Part shown: piece after piece, positions 23,285-31,535 of the stretch
How the letters are laid out: every line of letters starts with the position of its first letter
How positions within the stretch are numbered: position 1 is the first letter of the stretch
Assembly: GCA_046331175.1 (NCBI GenBank)
Contig: JAXLRI010000004.1
Coordinates: 496,001-560,000, forward strand
Length of the DNA: 64,000 nucleotides
Source: JAWKIW01 sp046331175
GTDB lineage: Bacteria; Actinomycetota; Acidimicrobiia; Acidimicrobiales; Acidimicrobilacustridaceae
Direction: 5' to 3'
Notes under the pieces: generated by a model
What the model was told of the DNA's origin: nothing
Seen by the model: the letters and a program-made list of their open reading frames with translations, nothing else
Databases searched by the model: none
Position numbers and translations under genes: made by a program

Positions 23285-23517
23285 GATGCCGGGGCTGCGG
23301 CTCGGAACGATGCCAGGTCGCCCCACTCGTCGGGCTCGTCGATCGGGTGCTCGTCGTAGGCGCGGTACGCCTCGTCGACTTCGGCACGACGATGCTCGGC
23401 CACGAGCGCGGTGAGCGCCTGATCCAGCAGCGCCGCGTCCGAGGGCGCCGCCGCGACCCGTCGGGCCTCGGCCAGGAGATCCTCGTCAAGGGTCGTGCTC
23501 ACCCGTATGCGACTCAT
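23281..23517 (-). CDS. ribbon-helix-helix antitoxin of the broken MazF pair
   Basis: 78 residues: MSRIRVSTTLDEDLLAEARR is a ribbon-helix-helix start, followed by SDAALLDQALTALVAEHRRA and an acidic tail EHPIDEPDEWGDLASF that should bind the toxin. The ATG at 23517 is preferred over a longer reading that adds unlike sequence. It overlaps the toxin start. Since the toxin has a nonsense codon, this antitoxin may persist only as a regulator or because it protects against related toxins. Confidence 0.75.
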   Translation of the reverse strand: MSRIRVSTTLDEDLLAEARRVAAAPSDAALLDQALTALVAEHRRAEVDEAYRAYDEHPIDEPDEWGDLASFRAAAPAS

Positions 23518-23604
23518 GCCATGACAATGCCACGCCTGGCGAGCGACCAGTGCTGCCCGCTCGCCGGTCCCGAACCACAGCCCCAGCACGCAGGCTGCAG
23601 GTCC

Positions 23605-24369
23605 TCAGCGCAACGTGGGTTCGAGCGCGGCGGCGACCTGGCGGTAGAGGCTGACGGGGACGAGGTGCACGCCGTCGAACGCGTGTGACTCGCGCACACC
23701 GGTGACGAGCTCGACGGCCAGGGCGACCCCGGCACGGGGGTCGGCGTCGAGTCGATCGAGCACGGGCTCCGGGACGGCGAGCTGCGGGACGTCGGCGCTG
23801 ACCTTGCGGGCCATGGTGGCCGACGGCAGGGCCATGACACCGGCGTAGACCGCGCCCTCGTAGTCGACGCTCGATCGCCAGCCGACCATCGCATCGACGT
23901 CGTAGGAGACCTGGAGGTACCAGGCATCGGCCTGGTGCTTCCACGTCGGCACAGGGCCGAGCCCGCAGGACACGCCGATGCGCACGGGCGTGTCCTGCTC
24001 CTCGGCGAACTCGCGGGCCATGTCGATCATGGAGCGCACGGTGAGGTCGTCGGAGCGTCGGCCGGTCTCGGGTCGGTCGCCGTACACGAAGAGGAACTCC
24101 TCGACCCCGTAGGCCGCCGCGGTCAGCAGGTCACGGCGGAAGCCGAGCAGGTTGCGGTCGCGAGCGTTCACGCAGGCGATGGCGCGGCATCCCATCTCGG
24201 AGACCTCGTGGGCCACGGCGACGCTCGACACCGTGGCGCGACCGATGTGGTTGTCGGGGATGAGGAAGCGGGTCGCGATCGTGCTCAGGACCCCGATCTG
24301 GTGGCGGACGCGCATCAGGTCCGGCCGCGTCGCCGGTTCGATCTCGCACACGACCTCGAACTCGTCCAT
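23605..24369 (-). CDS. methylenetetrahydrofolate reductase family protein
   Basis: 254 residues. FEVVCEIEPATRPDL opens the TIM barrel with the conserved Glu; IPDNHIGRATVSSVAVAHEV, AIACVNARDRNLLGFRRDLL, EFLFVYGDRPETGR and RIGVSCGLGPVP follow the order seen in MTHFR-type FAD enzymes. The protein is shorter than E. coli MetF (about 296), as are several actinobacterial versions. It should act in one-carbon metabolism, converting methylene- to methyl-tetrahydrofolate; an F420- or other-pterin preference cannot be excluded. It lies just outside the island and is divergent from the LOG gene, with 122 bp between; that gap has a 7-bp hairpin (CGCCGAC...GTCGGCG near 24422). Confidence 0.75.
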   Translation of the reverse strand: MDEFEVVCEIEPATRPDLMRVRHQIGVLSTIATRFLIPDNHIGRATVSSVAVAHEVSEMGCRAIACVNARDRNLLGFRRDLLTAAAYGVEEFLFVYGDRPETGRRSDDLTVRSMIDMAREFAEEQDTPVRIGVSCGLGPVPTWKHQADAWYLQVSYDVDAMVGWRSSVDYEGAVYAGVMALPSATMARKVSADVPQLAVPEPVLDRLDADPRAGVALAVELVTGVRESHAFDGVHLVPVSLYRQVAAALEPTLR

Positions 24370-24491
24370 CGGGCAATCGTACGACGACGACGGCGGACCC
24401 TCCGAGAGGCTGATGACGGGACGCCGACGGTCGTCGGCGCCTGGCCTTCGCCGACGGGCGGCGACTGGTGCCGCCGTAGATTGGTCCGCTC

Positions 24492-25094
24492 ATGCCGCTG
24501 CGATCGGTCTGCGTGTTCTGTGCGTCGAACCTGGGGCGCTCCGACGTCTTCGCCGACGCGGCGCGCCGCCTCGGCACGGAGCTGGCGCGCAGGGACATCA
24601 CACTCGTGTACGGCGGCGCCAGCGTCGGGCTCATGGGGGTGCTGGCCGACACCGTGCTCGACGGCGGCGGTGAGGTGGTCGGCGTGATCACCGAGCCGCT
24701 CGTGGCCCGGGAGATCGCGCACGGCGGGCTCACCGAGCTGCTGGTCGTCGACACGATGGCGCGGCGCAAGGCGACGATGGCGGCGCGGTCGGACGCCTTC
24801 GTCATGCTGCCCGGCGGCTACGGCACGCTCGACGAGTTCTTCGAGATGGTCACCTGGGCCCAGCTCCACCTCCACGACAAGCCCTGCGGGATCCTCGACG
24901 TCGACGACTACTTCGACGGCCTGCTCACCTTCCTCGCCCGAGGGGTCGACGAGCAGCTCCTCCGGGCCGAGCACCGCGCCATGCTCGTGGTCGACACCGA
25001 GCCGGCCGCGCTGCTGGACCGCCTGGCCGACGCCGACCCGACGCCCGCCGGGAAGTGGTTCGAGCCGCCCGGCTCGGCCCGGCCGCCGGCCTGA
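24492..25094 (+). CDS. LOG-family protein (cytokinin riboside 5'-monophosphate phosphoribohydrolase type)
   Basis: 200 residues starting MPLRSVCVFCASNLGRSDVF. The LOG signatures are present: LVYGGASVGLMG and MLPGGYGTLDEFFE, with RKATMAARSDAF before the latter. Family members form dimers and cleave nucleoside 5'-monophosphates (cytokinin ribotides or AMP) to base and ribose phosphate. The bacterial function is mostly nucleotide salvage or signalling. The length is normal. The C terminus is slightly Pro/Ala-rich. Confidence 0.88.
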   Translation: MPLRSVCVFCASNLGRSDVFADAARRLGTELARRDITLVYGGASVGLMGVLADTVLDGGGEVVGVITEPLVAREIAHGGLTELLVVDTMARRKATMAARSDAFVMLPGGYGTLDEFFEMVTWAQLHLHDKPCGILDVDDYFDGLLTFLARGVDEQLLRAEHRAMLVVDTEPAALLDRLADADPTPAGKWFEPPGSARPPA

Positions 25095-25248
25095 GGCGAC
25101 GGCCCGGAACACCGACGGACGAGGCGACGGCGCCGCGCCGCGGCGCCGTCGGAGACCGATGCGGCCATCGAGGAGACACGGAGCGGGCCCCCTCGAACGG
25201 CCCCGAGGCCGGTCGGGTCCTCGGCCTTCGCCACTAGGGTCCCGGGTC

Positions 25249-26688
25249 GTGGCAGTGACGGCGCGGGGCTCGTCCCCGCGGCACGGGCGGATCGGCCGGC
25301 GGGCATCCCGGCGAGGTCCCGCGGCGCTGGTCGGCATGTTGGTGCTCACCCTGGTCGTGCTCCCCCACCCGTTGCCGGCCGGGGCGACCGACGGCGCCGC
25401 GAACGTCGCGGGCCGCCGCACGCCCGCCACGACGTGCACGAACCCGCCGCCGAGCTCCGGTGGGCTGACCCCGGCGCAGCTCCAGCAGCGCTACGGGCTC
25501 ACGTCGCTGCACGCCGCGGGTCACGACGGACGCGGGCAGACCGCGGTGATCCTCGCGGTGGCCGAATCGGTCGACGTCGACACGCTCGCCGAGTTCGGGG
25601 CGTGCCTCGGGGTTCGGATCCCTCCGGTCACCCAGGTCGCCATCGCCGGATCGACCGTCCCGCCGCCGTCGCCGGCGTTCACCGAGGCGCAGGGCGACAG
25701 CGAGTCCCTCGTCACGGGCGCACCCGGCCTCGATCACGTGTACGTGGTCGTGATGGACGACCTGTTCACCGGCCTCGCCACCGCCGTGCAGGGACTGGTC
25801 GACGGCTCGCTGACCGGTGGCCGACGACCGGACGTGGTGACGTTCAGCTACGGCGGGCGGGCCACGGCCACGTCACCGGTCTCCTGCGTGCCCAACTGGT
25901 CGGCGTCGGGCATCGCCCAGGTCGAGTCGGCCCTCCAGGGGCTGGCCGAGGGCGGCACCTGGTTCTTCCGGTCGGGTGGTGACGCCGGTTCGTCGGACTG
26001 CGCCGGGCACCCGAGCTGCAACCCGGCGGCGAGCGAGCTGGCACTCGGGTACCCGACGGCGTCTCCCTGGGTCACCGCCGTCGGGGGCACGCAGCTCGAC
26101 GCCGGGGTCGACGGCCCCCCGGTGATGTGGGACCAGCACCTGCCGCCGGCGATCTGCACGGCCGGCGGCGGCGGACCGGCCGAGGCCCCGCTCTTCCCCC
26201 GCCCCGGCTACCAGGCATCCCTGCCCGGCGGGCTCACCCTCTCCAGCCGCGGTGCCCCCGACGTGGTCGCGCTCGCCGGGAGCCCGTCGTACCTGAACCT
26301 CGAGCCCGGCGGGACCTGGGCGGCCGCCGGTGGCACCAGCCTGGCCTCACCGCTCTACGCGGGGCTGGGGGCGTCGGTCCGATCCGCGCTCACCGCCGCC
26401 GGCATCACCCCGCCCGCACCGCTCAACCCCTCCCTCTACGCGCTCGCCACCGACCCGGCCACCTACGCCGCCGTCTTCACCGACGTCACCAGCGGGACCA
26501 ACGACCTCTACCAGGTCGGCTGCTGCACGGCCGGTCCCGGCTACGACCTGGCCAGCGGACTCGGCGAGCTCGACGCCGCCACCCTGGCCGAGGCCCTGGC
26601 TCGCTCGAACCCGCCCACCACCGCGACCACGACGAGCACGACCGCACCGAGCTCGCCGCCGACCGTGACACCGACCTTCACGGGTTGA
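25249..26688 (+). CDS. secreted S53 (sedolisin) family serine peptidase without propeptide, C-terminal FTG tail
   Basis: 479 residues from GTG at 25249; the frame is open to 25159 but that adds non-signal sequence. Basic residues and GPAALVGMLVLTLVVL form a Sec signal. The catalytic domain has EAQGD (Glu146 and Asp150), the oxyanion Asp in RSGGDAGSSD and the serine in GGTSLASPLYAG (about 362). The calcium site FTDVTSGTND, AGPGYDLASGLG is complete. Most sedolisins carry a 150-190 residue propeptide; here the catalytic domain starts about 60 residues in. Family members are acid-active endopeptidases. The protein ends with a Thr/Ser linker and TVTPTFTG. Confidence 0.87.
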   Translation: MAVTARGSSPRHGRIGRRASRRGPAALVGMLVLTLVVLPHPLPAGATDGAANVAGRRTPATTCTNPPPSSGGLTPAQLQQRYGLTSLHAAGHDGRGQTAVILAVAESVDVDTLAEFGACLGVRIPPVTQVAIAGSTVPPPSPAFTEAQGDSESLVTGAPGLDHVYVVVMDDLFTGLATAVQGLVDGSLTGGRRPDVVTFSYGGRATATSPVSCVPNWSASGIAQVESALQGLAEGGTWFFRSGGDAGSSDCAGHPSCNPAASELALGYPTASPWVTAVGGTQLDAGVDGPPVMWDQHLPPAICTAGGGGPAEAPLFPRPGYQASLPGGLTLSSRGAPDVVALAGSPSYLNLEPGGTWAAAGGTSLASPLYAGLGASVRSALTAAGITPPAPLNPSLYALATDPATYAAVFTDVTSGTNDLYQVGCCTAGPGYDLASGLGELDAATLAEALARSNPPTTATTTSTTAPSSPPTVTPTFTG

Positions 26689-26689
26689 G

Positions 26690-26705
26690 CCGCGGAGGTC
26701 CGCGG
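26690..26705. terminator. short GC hairpin directly after the S53 peptidase gene
   Basis: CCGCGGA and TCCGCGG (7-bp arms, 2-base gap) begin one base after the stop codon. No T-run follows, as is common for actinobacterial terminators. Confidence 0.4.
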
Positions 26706-26721
26706 CGGGCCGTGCTCGTCC

Positions 26722-27198
26722 ATGGCGACGACGACGACCGTGGATCGGGTGCGGGTCCCGACGGACGGGCATGATGGCGACGTGCGGATCCGAGCCCTGA
26801 GCGTCTTCGAGGGCGTCGTCTACCACTGCTGGCCGGTCGACCGGTCCGACCCCGAGCGACCCGTGCTCGAGGTCGACGCCCTCCTGCGTGCCGGCGATGC
26901 CGACGCCGACGCCGGTCCCCTGCTGGTGACGGTGTCGGACTACGGCGCCATGGTCGGCGACCCCGGCGTGGCCCGTCGCTGCATCGACGACCTGCGCCGC
27001 AAGGGCCGCATCGTCGACTTCCTCGGCGTCGAGCACCTGTCGTTCCCCACCTGGACCCGGGTCGTCGACGACGCCGAGCCCCACGACGTCGTCGGCGACG
27101 ACCCGCCCGACGGCCACGACGACGAGCCGGGGACGAGACCGGTGCTGCGCCTCGTCGACCCCGAGCCCGGCCCCGCTGGGGAGGGACGGGCCGGGTAG
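26722..27198 (+). CDS. hypothetical protein, 158 aa
   Basis: The central part, VRIRALSVFEGVVYHCWPVD, PLLVTVSDYGAMVGDPGVAR and RCIDDLRRKGRIVDFLGVEH, looks like a compact alpha/beta domain; the C-terminal 40 residues are acidic and low complexity. The ATG at 26722 is uncertain because the first 20 residues are polar and Thr-rich; a GTG at 26782 (VRIRALSV) would be a good alternative. No signal peptide. It lies between two genes for FTG-tailed exported proteins, but nothing in it suggests a role in processing them. Confidence 0.5.
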   Translation: MATTTTVDRVRVPTDGHDGDVRIRALSVFEGVVYHCWPVDRSDPERPVLEVDALLRAGDADADAGPLLVTVSDYGAMVGDPGVARRCIDDLRRKGRIVDFLGVEHLSFPTWTRVVDDAEPHDVVGDDPPDGHDDEPGTRPVLRLVDPEPGPAGEGRAG

Positions 27199-27303
27199 CG
27201 TCGCGGCGATCCGGCGGCGAGCACCGCTGAGCCTCGACCCTGATCGGGGCTGCGTCGACGGCGCCGGACCACGAGACGCCGACTCCCCGGGGGGCCACCC
27301 GCC

Positions 27304-29139
27304 ATGTCGACCAGCTCGCGCCCGCACCAGCACCCGAGCGCCCACGTCCGCAACGTCGTGCCGCCAGGCCGGCCGGTCAGCCGACGGGCCTTCCTCGAGC
27401 TGGCGGGCGCGGCGGGCATCGGCGCCGCCGTCGCTCCGCTGCTCGGCCTCCGGGCAGGGGCCGAGCCAGCACCGCCGGGCCGTGGCCCCGCCGTCGCCCC
27501 GCCCCCCGGCTACGTGCCGGGCTACCCCGACGGTGTGATGTCCGGCGACCCGGCCCCCACCTCGTCGGTCATCTGGACGCGCCTGGCCCCACCGGCGGCG
27601 CCGGCCACGCTGACCGTCGCGTGGCAGGTCGCCACCGACGCCACGTTCAGCTCGATCGTCGCCGGCGGCACGGCCGACACCGACGCGTCGCGCGACGACA
27701 CGGTGAAGGTCCCGGTCACCGGCCTGCTCCCCGACCGTGACTACTCGTACCGCTTCTCCATCGCCGGCCTCGACAGCGTCACCGGCCGCATCCGCACCTC
27801 ACCGGCCCCCGACGCCAGCCCCGCCGGCCTTCGCTTCGTGTTCGGCAGCTGCCAACAGCGCAGCTCCGCCTACGTCGCCCACCGGGCGATCAGCGAGGAG
27901 CCCGACGTCGACTTCTGGATGCACCTCGGCGACTACGTGTACGTCAACGATGTGAGCACGCTCACCCTCGACGACTACCGGGGCGTGTACCACACGTTCA
28001 AGAGCGACCCCTGGCTGCAGCAGGTCCAGGCCCGCATGCCCACGGTCGCCATGTTCGACGACGGCGAGTTCTACAACGGCGTCGACGGCGCCGGCCCTCC
28101 CGCCCGCCTCGCCGCCGCCCTCGAGGCGTGGTTCGAGCAGTTCCCGCTGATCCCTCCGCCGGGCCAGCCCACGCTCGCCCACCGCTCGCTGGTGTGGGGC
28201 GACCTGTCCGAGCTGTTCGTCATCGACACCCGCCAGCACCGCGACCCCGCGGTCGACGCCATCGACACCCGCACCGCCGAGGGCGCCGTCATCTTCGACC
28301 CGGCCCGGACCAGCCTCGGCGCCGCCCAGCGGGCCTGGCTCGAGGCCGGCCTGCAGGCCTCCTCCCGCCGGTGGACCTCCATCGGCTCCACCTACAACTT
28401 CGGCCTGTGGCGGCTGCAGGACCTCGACGAGCCGTGGCCCCGCCCCGCTGGCGTGCACCCGCAGGCGGGCGTCTACGCCCCGAACGAGGCGTGGGACGAC
28501 TACTGGTACGAGCGCGAGCAGCTGCTGGCGCTGGTGCGCGACGCCGGCGTGCGCAACTTCAACGTCTACAGCGCCCACACCCACATCTGGCTCACCAGCG
28601 CCCTCAAGGCCGACATCGACGACCCCACCCAGCCGCTGCTCGGCTACGACTTCACCGCCGGCTCGTTCACGTCCGACCCCGACGTGATCGCCGACGCCAT
28701 CGGCAAGGGCAGCACCGGCCCGGAGGCCTACACCTTCTACCGCAACGCTTCGGAGAAGTCCCGGGAGGTCAACCCCCACCAGGCCTACGTGAACTTCCAG
28801 AACTACGGGTACGGCCTGGTCACCGTCGAGCCCGAGCGGACCGTCGTGGAGTACAAGGCGGTGAACGTCTACGACGTCGAGCGCGAGGCCGTGGTGCTGG
28901 CCCGCTTCACCGTCCCCGACGGCGACCCGTGCGCCATGACCGTCGAGTACTTCGACGAGCCCTTCTACAACGGCCCGGGGCCGGTCACACCGGTCCCGCA
29001 CCGGCCGTGGGCGGCGCCCTGCCCGACGGCCACGCCCCCGACGAGCACCCCCACCACGACATCGACCACCGCCACGACCGCACCCACCGGCACCGGTCCG
29101 ACCTCGATCGGCACGGTCACCCCGGCCTTCACGGGCTAG
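27304..29139 (+). CDS. phoD: PhoD-like metallophosphatase, Tat-exported, C-terminal FTG tail
   Basis: 611 residues. SRRAFLELAGAAGIGAAVAP is a twin-arginine signal, so it is exported folded with metals bound. Residues about 75-160 form the N-terminal beta domain (MSGDPAPTSSVIWTRL), then the phosphatase domain with FGSCQQRSSAY, DFWMHLGDYVYVND and AHTHIWLTSAL. PhoD enzymes hydrolyse phosphomono- and diesters outside the membrane for phosphate supply, usually with Fe and Ca. The end is a Thr-rich linker (residues about 575-600) and TVTPAFTG at the exact C terminus. The gene follows the S53 gene in the same direction. Confidence 0.9.
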   Translation: MSTSSRPHQHPSAHVRNVVPPGRPVSRRAFLELAGAAGIGAAVAPLLGLRAGAEPAPPGRGPAVAPPPGYVPGYPDGVMSGDPAPTSSVIWTRLAPPAAPATLTVAWQVATDATFSSIVAGGTADTDASRDDTVKVPVTGLLPDRDYSYRFSIAGLDSVTGRIRTSPAPDASPAGLRFVFGSCQQRSSAYVAHRAISEEPDVDFWMHLGDYVYVNDVSTLTLDDYRGVYHTFKSDPWLQQVQARMPTVAMFDDGEFYNGVDGAGPPARLAAALEAWFEQFPLIPPPGQPTLAHRSLVWGDLSELFVIDTRQHRDPAVDAIDTRTAEGAVIFDPARTSLGAAQRAWLEAGLQASSRRWTSIGSTYNFGLWRLQDLDEPWPRPAGVHPQAGVYAPNEAWDDYWYEREQLLALVRDAGVRNFNVYSAHTHIWLTSALKADIDDPTQPLLGYDFTAGSFTSDPDVIADAIGKGSTGPEAYTFYRNASEKSREVNPHQAYVNFQNYGYGLVTVEPERTVVEYKAVNVYDVEREAVVLARFTVPDGDPCAMTVEYFDEPFYNGPGPVTPVPHRPWAAPCPTATPPTSTPTTTSTTATTAPTGTGPTSIGTVTPAFTG

Positions 29140-29140
29140 G

Positions 29141-29701
29141 TCACGGGGCGCGCCAGTCGACCTTGACGTCGTTGGGCGAGGACGGGTGGACCTTGATCGA
29201 CACCTGCGTGCCGACCGCCAGCTTGTTGGCGGCGTCGGGCGGCACGGGCGTGGAGACGCTCGCCGTGTACGGGTGCCAGCCGGGCAGCTGGATGTCGAGG
29301 TCGACGAGGTAGAGGTGCCCCTCCGGCACGTCGCTGCCGAGGTCCTTGGCGCCCTTGACCGTGCCCCGACCCGTCTGGAAGGGGTTGCTCATGGCCGCCA
29401 GCGCCCCCGGCTGGGACATCTGGTTCATCCACTGCTGGGCCATGGCCTGCTGCTGGGCCATGGCGTTGTTCATGGCGCCCTGCACGATGCCGCCCATCAG
29501 CCCTTCGAAGCCGGTGGGTGTGGGAGCCGGCGGCGGCAGCGCCTCGCACGGCAGCGGCTCGTTGCAGAACGTGCACGTGGGCTGGTCGGCCCTCGACTGC
29601 ACGGCCTGCTCGACCCGCGCCCCGCAGAACGAACACTGCTCGGGGACCTTCCACCGCGGCGGGAGCGACATGGGGTCGGGCGGCTGGTTCTTGCGGGCCA
29701 T
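29141..29701 (-). CDS. zinc-ribbon protein with Met/Gln-rich linker, 186 aa
   Basis: Two CxxC pairs (CSFCG near 23 and CTFCN near 43) make a zinc ribbon. Residues about 65-105 are rich in Met, Ala and Gln (NNAMAQQQAMAQQWMNQM). The C-terminal 75 residues (VPEGHLYLVDLDIQLPGWHP) form a beta domain of unknown type. No signal peptide or membrane segment. It converges with phoD, with one base between stops. Function unknown. Confidence 0.7.
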   Translation of the reverse strand: MARKNQPPDPMSLPPRWKVPEQCSFCGARVEQAVQSRADQPTCTFCNEPLPCEALPPPAPTPTGFEGLMGGIVQGAMNNAMAQQQAMAQQWMNQMSQPGALAAMSNPFQTGRGTVKGAKDLGSDVPEGHLYLVDLDIQLPGWHPYTASVSTPVPPDAANKLAVGTQVSIKVHPSSPNDVKVDWRAP

Positions 29702-29769
29702 GGGGGCCTCCCGTCGGCCGGGGGACGAGACCCCTGGAGCGTAGGCCAGTCCGGGCGGGTCCGAGGCCG

Positions 29770-31329
29770 CTAGATCGAGCGGCCGGAGCCCTCCCAGTAG
29801 GGGTCGCGCAGCTGGCGCTTGAGCAGCTTGCCGGTAGGCGTGCGGGGCAGGGCGGTCGAGAAGTCGACCGTCTTCGGTGCCTTGTAGCCGGCGAGGTGCT
29901 CGCGCACGTGGGCGATCAGCTCCTCGGCCAGGGCGTCGGACCCCTCGGCCCCGTCGACCAGCTCGACGGCCGCCTTCACCTGCTCGCCGAAGTCGTCGTC
30001 GGGCACGCCGAACACGGCGGCGTCGGCCACCAGCGGGTGGGTGACCAGGACGCCCTCGATCTCGGCCGGGTAGATGTTCACGCCCCCGCTGATGATCATG
30101 TCGATCTTGCGGTCGGACATGAACAGGTAGCCGTCGTCGTCGAGGTAGCCGATGTCGCCGAGCGTGCCGACGCCCGGCTCGAGGTGGGCGGCCTCGGTCT
30201 TCTCGGGGGCGTTGTGGTACTCGAAGTCGTTGCCGAGCAGGCTGCGGAAGTAGATCTGGCCGGGCTCGTTCGGCCCGCAGCGGTTGCCGTCGGCGTCGAC
30301 CAGGATCAGCTCGACCATGCCCAGCGCCTTGCCGACGCTGCCGGGCTTGGTGAGCCACTCCTCGCCGGTGATCACGGTGAGGAAGCCGCCCTCGGTGCCG
30401 CCGTAGTACTCGTGCACCACCGGGCCCCACCACTCGAGCATCCGCCGCTTCACCTCGGGCGGGCAGGGGGCGGCGCCGTGCATCACGGTGACGAGCGACG
30501 TGCCCTCGAACGAGGCGCGCACGTCGTCGGGCAGCTTGAGCATGCGGGTGAACTGCGTCGGCACCAGGTGCACGTTGGTGACGCCGTACCGGTCGATCAG
30601 CTCGAGCGTCTCGGCCGGGTCGAAGCGGTGCCGCATCACGACGGTCGATGCACAGCCGAGCATCGGGAAGATGGAGAAGACCCACTGCGCCGAGTGGTAG
30701 GCGGGACCCTCGAGCAGGGTGACCCCGTCGGCCGGCAAGAGCAGCGTCGAGGCGAACGACGCGGCGATCAGCTCGAACAGCGCCACGTCGTTGCCCACCG
30801 CGGTCAGCGCCGAGCGCACGCCCTTGGGGAAGCCGGTGGTGCCCGACGTGTAGAACATCGGCCCGCCCGTCACCTGGTCGGCCGGCTCGGACGGATCGGC
30901 CCCCGCCAGCAGCGACTCGTACGACGTGAACCCGGCGACCTCGTCGTCGTCGATCGCCACCCGAACGGTGCAGCCGGGCACGTCGTTCACGGCCCCGAGG
31001 GCGGTGGCGACGAAGTCGCCGTCGACCACCAGCGCCTTGGCCCCCGAGTCGTTGATCACGTAGGCCAGCTCCTCGCTGGTCCAGTGCCAGTTCACCGGCA
31101 CGACCACCCACCCGCCGTGCAGCGCCGCCAGCGTGACCTCGAACAGCTCGCGCCGGTTGCCCGACAGCAGGGCGATGGTGTCGCCCACGGCGAGGCCGGC
31201 GGCTCGCAGCCCGTGGATGAGCCGGTTGACCCGCTCGTCGAAGGCGGCCCAGGTGGTCTTGCCACGCTCGTCCACCAGCGCCGGCTCGTCGGGCTTCCGC
31301 TCGGCGATCTTGGCGAGCAGCGTGGCCAT
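29770..31329 (-). CDS. acyl-CoA synthetase (AMP-dependent synthetase/ligase)
   Basis: 519 residues. The ANL-family signatures are all present: YTSGTTGFPKGV (P-loop), YYGGTEGG, GDIGYLDDDGYLFMSDRKID and PRTPTGKLLKRQLR with the catalytic C-terminal Lys. It forms an acyl-adenylate and transfers it to CoA. The chain-length preference is not visible; the context with an acyl-CoA dehydrogenase suggests fatty-acid or steroid side-chain degradation. The ATG at 31329 gives the usual N terminus. The divergent dehydrogenase gene starts 207 bp away. Confidence 0.92.
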   Translation of the reverse strand: MATLLAKIAERKPDEPALVDERGKTTWAAFDERVNRLIHGLRAAGLAVGDTIALLSGNRRELFEVTLAALHGGWVVVPVNWHWTSEELAYVINDSGAKALVVDGDFVATALGAVNDVPGCTVRVAIDDDEVAGFTSYESLLAGADPSEPADQVTGGPMFYTSGTTGFPKGVRSALTAVGNDVALFELIAASFASTLLLPADGVTLLEGPAYHSAQWVFSIFPMLGCASTVVMRHRFDPAETLELIDRYGVTNVHLVPTQFTRMLKLPDDVRASFEGTSLVTVMHGAAPCPPEVKRRMLEWWGPVVHEYYGGTEGGFLTVITGEEWLTKPGSVGKALGMVELILVDADGNRCGPNEPGQIYFRSLLGNDFEYHNAPEKTEAAHLEPGVGTLGDIGYLDDDGYLFMSDRKIDMIISGGVNIYPAEIEGVLVTHPLVADAAVFGVPDDDFGEQVKAAVELVDGAEGSDALAEELIAHVREHLAGYKAPKTVDFSTALPRTPTGKLLKRQLRDPYWEGSGRSI

Positions 31330-31535
31330 GGCATGTCCCCCTCGGTCGTCGCCGGGTCGGTCCCCCGGCGGGCCACCCGCCTGGCGGTGGCCGCAGCCGG
31401 CGAGGCTACCGGCCCGGCCCGACCACTGCTGAACGGTGTTCACCAGCAGGCCCGACGGGGACCTCGGCCCCTAGGCGGCGGCCGGCCCCACGGGACAGAG
31501 TGGGGCACCAGCGTCCGGCGGGGGAGGACCTCATC

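Noticed and set aside
24370..24491. Riboswitch upstream of the MTHFR-family gene
   Set aside because: Only one simple hairpin is visible and no known SAM, cobalamin or THF riboswitch signature was recognised.
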